The notes beneath the pieces are model-generated. The model saw only the letters and a list, made by a program, of their open reading frames with translations, ran no database searches and had not been told where the DNA came from. Below are positions 37,657 to 39,537 of a DNA stretch of 39,537 bases, one piece after another (the first letter of the stretch is position 1; each line of letters opens with the position of its first letter). The position numbers and the translations under genes were made by a program. Source of the stretch: Actinomycetota bacterium (GTDB lineage: Bacteria > Actinomycetota > Acidimicrobiia > Acidimicrobiales > Ilumatobacteraceae); assembly GCA_016871395.1 (NCBI GenBank), contig VFYV01000017.1, positions 1 to 39,537 of the forward strand. The letters are read 5' to 3'.

Positions 37657-38811
37657 CTACAAAGACAACAAGCGGCGGGCATTGCCGTCGTAGAACGCCG
37701 CGCGCGCGTCGTCGTCGAGTCCGGTCATGCTGGCCTCGAAACGACGGATTGGATCGTCGGTTCCCTCGTGATGTGGGTAGTCCGAGGAGAACGCCACCAT
37801 CTCGGTACCCGCTTGTTCCATCACCCAGCCCACGTCCTCGCCAGCGAAGGGGCTGACCACCACTTGACGACGCAGATAATCGGACGGCTTCATCGTCAGA
37901 TGCGAAAGGTCCTGGATGTTGCGGAACGCGCGATGCCCGGAGTCGATGAAGTGCAGGAACGACGGCAACCACGTGGCACCCAATTCGGTGATCCCGAAAC
38001 GTAGAAGCGGGAACTTCTCCATGATGCCGTCGTACACGAGAGATGCCAGGAACAACTCGGCCGGATAACCGATGCCCATGTACGACAAAGGGTCACCCGG
38101 AGCATCGGAACGAAAGTGCGCCATGTCACGACCGTTGTCGAAGAACACTTTTGGCACCGGTCGATACCCCTGGTCGGCGCCGACGTGCAGGAAGACCGCG
38201 ATGCCGGAATCCTGAATGCGCGCCCACACCGGGTCGTAGTCGGGATGCGTGAACGAGCGTTGGCGCGACGACGGAATGGAGTCGATCAACAGGCCCGACG
38301 CTCCGGCCGCCACCGCGACATCGACGAATTCGATCGCCGTCGTGGGCCCGAACTCGAACGGCACGTAGGCGGTGGCCAGTAGTCGGGGGTCGGAGCAGAA
38401 ATCGACGAGACCCCGATTCATGGCCGCGATGGCGCGGGCGCGGAACTCGTGGGGGGTTTCGTAGATCTGGGCGAACGAGCCCGTCGGGAAGACCAGCTGC
38501 GACTCGAAGCCCAATTGATCCAGGGCAATGGCTCTCTCATTGGTGTCCCAGCCACCGAACGACATCCAACCTTTGCGTGCCATCCGCATGTAGTCCCGCG
38601 CGGCCTCGTCGCGCGCGTCGAAGTCGATCGACCGGAGCTCATGATCGCGCTCGGCCTGGGCCAAGTACCGCTCGAATTCCGGATCACCGGATCCCAACTC
38701 GGGGATCCGGTCTCGGATGTCCGCCGACGCGTATCCCCGCAACCATCCGACCGGTTCGAGAATGTGCGCGTCGATGTCGATCACGCGGCGTTGGTCGGCG
38801 TACGTCGTCAT
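37657..38811 (-). CDS. Amidohydrolase family 2 (TIM-barrel) protein
   Basis: The 384-residue metal hydrolase or decarboxylase belongs to the amidohydrolase_2/ACMSD-like group. V-I-D-I-D-A-H-I-L-E-P at the N-terminus provides the first metal residues (D14, H16). F-L-H-V-G-A-D-Q mid-sequence supplies a His. F-S-S-D-Y-P-H-H-E-G near residue 350 carries the catalytic Asp. Members decarboxylate or hydrolyse aromatic and heterocyclic acids. ATG 38811 has a good Shine-Dalgarno (AGGAGGA, 5-base spacer); an upstream frame to 38982 lacks family similarity. It is divergent from the MFS exporter and 4 bases from the convergent D-aminoacylase stop. Confidence 0.92.
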   Translation of the reverse strand: MTTYADQRRVIDIDAHILEPVGWLRGYASADIRDRIPELGSGDPEFERYLAQAERDHELRSIDFDARDEAARDYMRMARKGWMSFGGWDTNERAIALDQLGFESQLVFPTGSFAQIYETPHEFRARAIAAMNRGLVDFCSDPRLLATAYVPFEFGPTTAIEFVDVAVAAGASGLLIDSIPSSRQRSFTHPDYDPVWARIQDSGIAVFLHVGADQGYRPVPKVFFDNGRDMAHFRSDAPGDPLSYMGIGYPAELFLASLVYDGIMEKFPLLRFGITELGATWLPSFLHFIDSGHRAFRNIQDLSHLTMKPSDYLRRQVVVSPFAGEDVGWVMEQAGTEMVAFSSDYPHHEGTDDPIRRFEASMTGLDDDARAAFYDGNARRLLSL

Positions 38812-38816
38812 TGTCT

Positions 38817-38823
38817 TCCTCCT
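38817..38823 (-). promoter_or_regulatory. Shine-Dalgarno of amidohydrolase 2 gene
   Basis: AGGAGGA on the minus strand, 5 bases before ATG 38811. Confidence 0.7.
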
Positions 38824-38844
38824 GTCCAAGAGTAACAGCACCGA

Positions 38845-38850
38845 TAAAGT
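38845..38850 (+). promoter_or_regulatory. Possible -10 of MFS exporter gene
   Basis: TAAAGT lies 17 bases before ATG 38868, predicting a leader of about 10 bases. CTGTCC at 38822-38827 is a weak -35 at 17-base spacing. Confidence 0.35.
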
Positions 38851-38867
38851 GACGTTTCCGAGTCGAG

Positions 38868-39537
38868 ATGGAGCTGGCCGTGTTGGAGGAGTTGCGGGAA
38901 CTGTTGCGCATTCCTCGCTACCGAGTTCTTCTGGCGGCGCGTTTCGTGTCGAACGTGGGCAACGGCATGGCTCCCATCGCACTGGCCTTCGGGGTGTTGT
39001 CGCTCGACGGGGCCGATGCCGGTTCGCTCAGCCTCGTCACCACCGCCCAGATGATCCTGTTGGTCGCCTTCCTGCTCATCGGAGGCGTGGCGGCGGACCG
39101 GTTCGGTCGCTCGCAACTGGTCGGTGGCACCGACATCATCGGCAGCATGGTCGTGGCGGTCAGTGCGATCGCCTTCATCACCGGCAACGCCTCGGTTCCG
39201 TTGCTGTGCGTGAACGGCTTCATCTTCGGCGTGCTGAACGCGTTGTGGTACCCCGCCTTCAGTGGCCTCATGCCCATGATCGTCCCCGGTCCCCTTCTGC
39301 AGGGGGCCAACTCCATCCTCGGACTGGGCGCCAACGTGGGCTTCACCCTGGGGGCCAGCGTGGCCGGGTTCATCGTGGCCACCGCCGGCCCGGGTTGGGG
39401 TCTGCTCGGTGACGCCACCTCGTTCCTGATCGCCGGTCTGCTGGTGTTGTCGTTGCGGCTACCCCAGTCGTTCGGAGAGGACAGTGGGGAAGACCGGTCG
39501 TCGATGATCACGCAGTTGCGGGTGGGATGGTCCGAAT
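38868..39537 (+). CDS. MFS transporter, N-terminal part (runs off window)
   Basis: The frame is open from ATG 38868 to the window end with no stop: 223 residues of an integral membrane protein. It opens E-L-R-E-L-L-R-I-P-R-Y-R-V-L-L-A-A-R-F, then helix 1 with S-N-V-G-N-G-M-A-P-I-A. The motif-A loop is G-G-V-A-A-D-R-F-G-R-S-Q after helix 2. Further helices cover about 80-160, and a cytoplasmic E-D-S-G-E-E-D-R stretch lies near 205. The N-terminus, with an amphipathic stretch and R-x-P-x-Y-R, is typical of MFS exporters of the enterobactin-exporter-like group. The substrate is unknown. No Shine-Dalgarno is visible. Confidence 0.85.
   Translation, partial: MELAVLEELRELLRIPRYRVLLAARFVSNVGNGMAPIALAFGVLSLDGADAGSLSLVTTAQMILLVAFLLIGGVAADRFGRSQLVGGTDIIGSMVVAVSAIAFITGNASVPLLCVNGFIFGVLNALWYPAFSGLMPMIVPGPLLQGANSILGLGANVGFTLGASVAGFIVATAGPGWGLLGDATSFLIAGLLVLSLRLPQSFGEDSGEDRSSMITQLRVGWSE

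Noticed and set aside
1-39537. CRISPR arrays, tRNA/rRNA genes, insertion sequences, prophage or plasmid genes
   Set aside because: No regularly spaced short direct repeats, no tRNA-like CCA-ended cloverleaf, and no transposase, integrase or Rep motif were recognised on either strand; this was by eye, not by search.

Overview
The window is gene-dense, high-G+C DNA from an actinobacterium. The best fit by style is an Acidimicrobiia (Ilumatobacter-like) genome: TTG-rich leucine usage, many GTG starts, a DUF4916 protein, F420/PPOX-type small flavoproteins, and many acyl-CoA and P450 catabolic genes. That placement is an inference from gene content, not a measured phylogeny. I see no tRNA, rRNA, CRISPR array, insertion sequence, phage or plasmid gene. 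No stretch longer than about 300 bases lacks a gene or gene remnant.

Layout. 1-524: tail of a secreted protein with about 129-residue repeats. 547-2277: PPOX and nitroreductase flavoproteins divergent from a 1-Cys peroxiredoxin. 2279-6555: NMN adenylyltransferase-like gene, a MacB/FtsX-type ABC exporter and a second PPOX protein. 6556-9884: a divergent Fpg/Nei-like protein, a hypothetical gene, a DUF4916 NUDIX-like gene, and a tauD-tag pair joined by a 4-base overlap. 9964-12540: two tiny membrane proteins, a hypothetical, an MFS transporter and a NUDIX hydrolase. 12537-15519: a tightly coupled aromatic-catabolism-like operon (GntR regulator, FAH-family hydrolase, VOC dioxygenase) whose last member, a flavin monooxygenase, is an internally deleted remnant. 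15600-22880: lipid or steroid-type catabolism (PhyH dioxygenase, MOSC protein, acyl-CoA dehydrogenase, cupin, P450, MSOX-like amine oxidase, acyl-CoA synthetase). 22943-27892: cell-surface genes (CapA-like lipoprotein, OafA-type acyltransferase-SGNH, alpha/beta-hydrolase lipoprotein). 27978-33551: an alkylsulfatase, aldehyde dehydrogenase and acyl-ACP desaturase-like set with NTF2-fold and DoxX-like proteins. 33592-39537: pyrophosphatase, SRPBCC protein, acyl-CoA dehydrogenase, two amidohydrolases and the start of an MFS exporter.

The clearest whole-window signal is how transcription units begin. At least 17 leading genes have a TANNNT -10-like hexamer ending exactly 6 or 7 bases before the start codon, which predicts leaderless mRNAs. 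Only a few genes show a good Shine-Dalgarno (peroxiredoxin, alpha/beta-hydrolase lipoprotein, both amidohydrolases). This pattern was used to choose several starts (nitroreductase, NMN adenylyltransferase-like, GntR, cupin). Genes inside operons are instead joined by ATGA, TTGA or TGATG overlaps. Other points worth a look are an Fpg/Nei-like protein that lacks the catalytic Pro, Glu and Lys, the decayed monooxygenase, a perfect palindrome inside a divergent promoter region, and hairpins that contain both stop codons of convergent genes.
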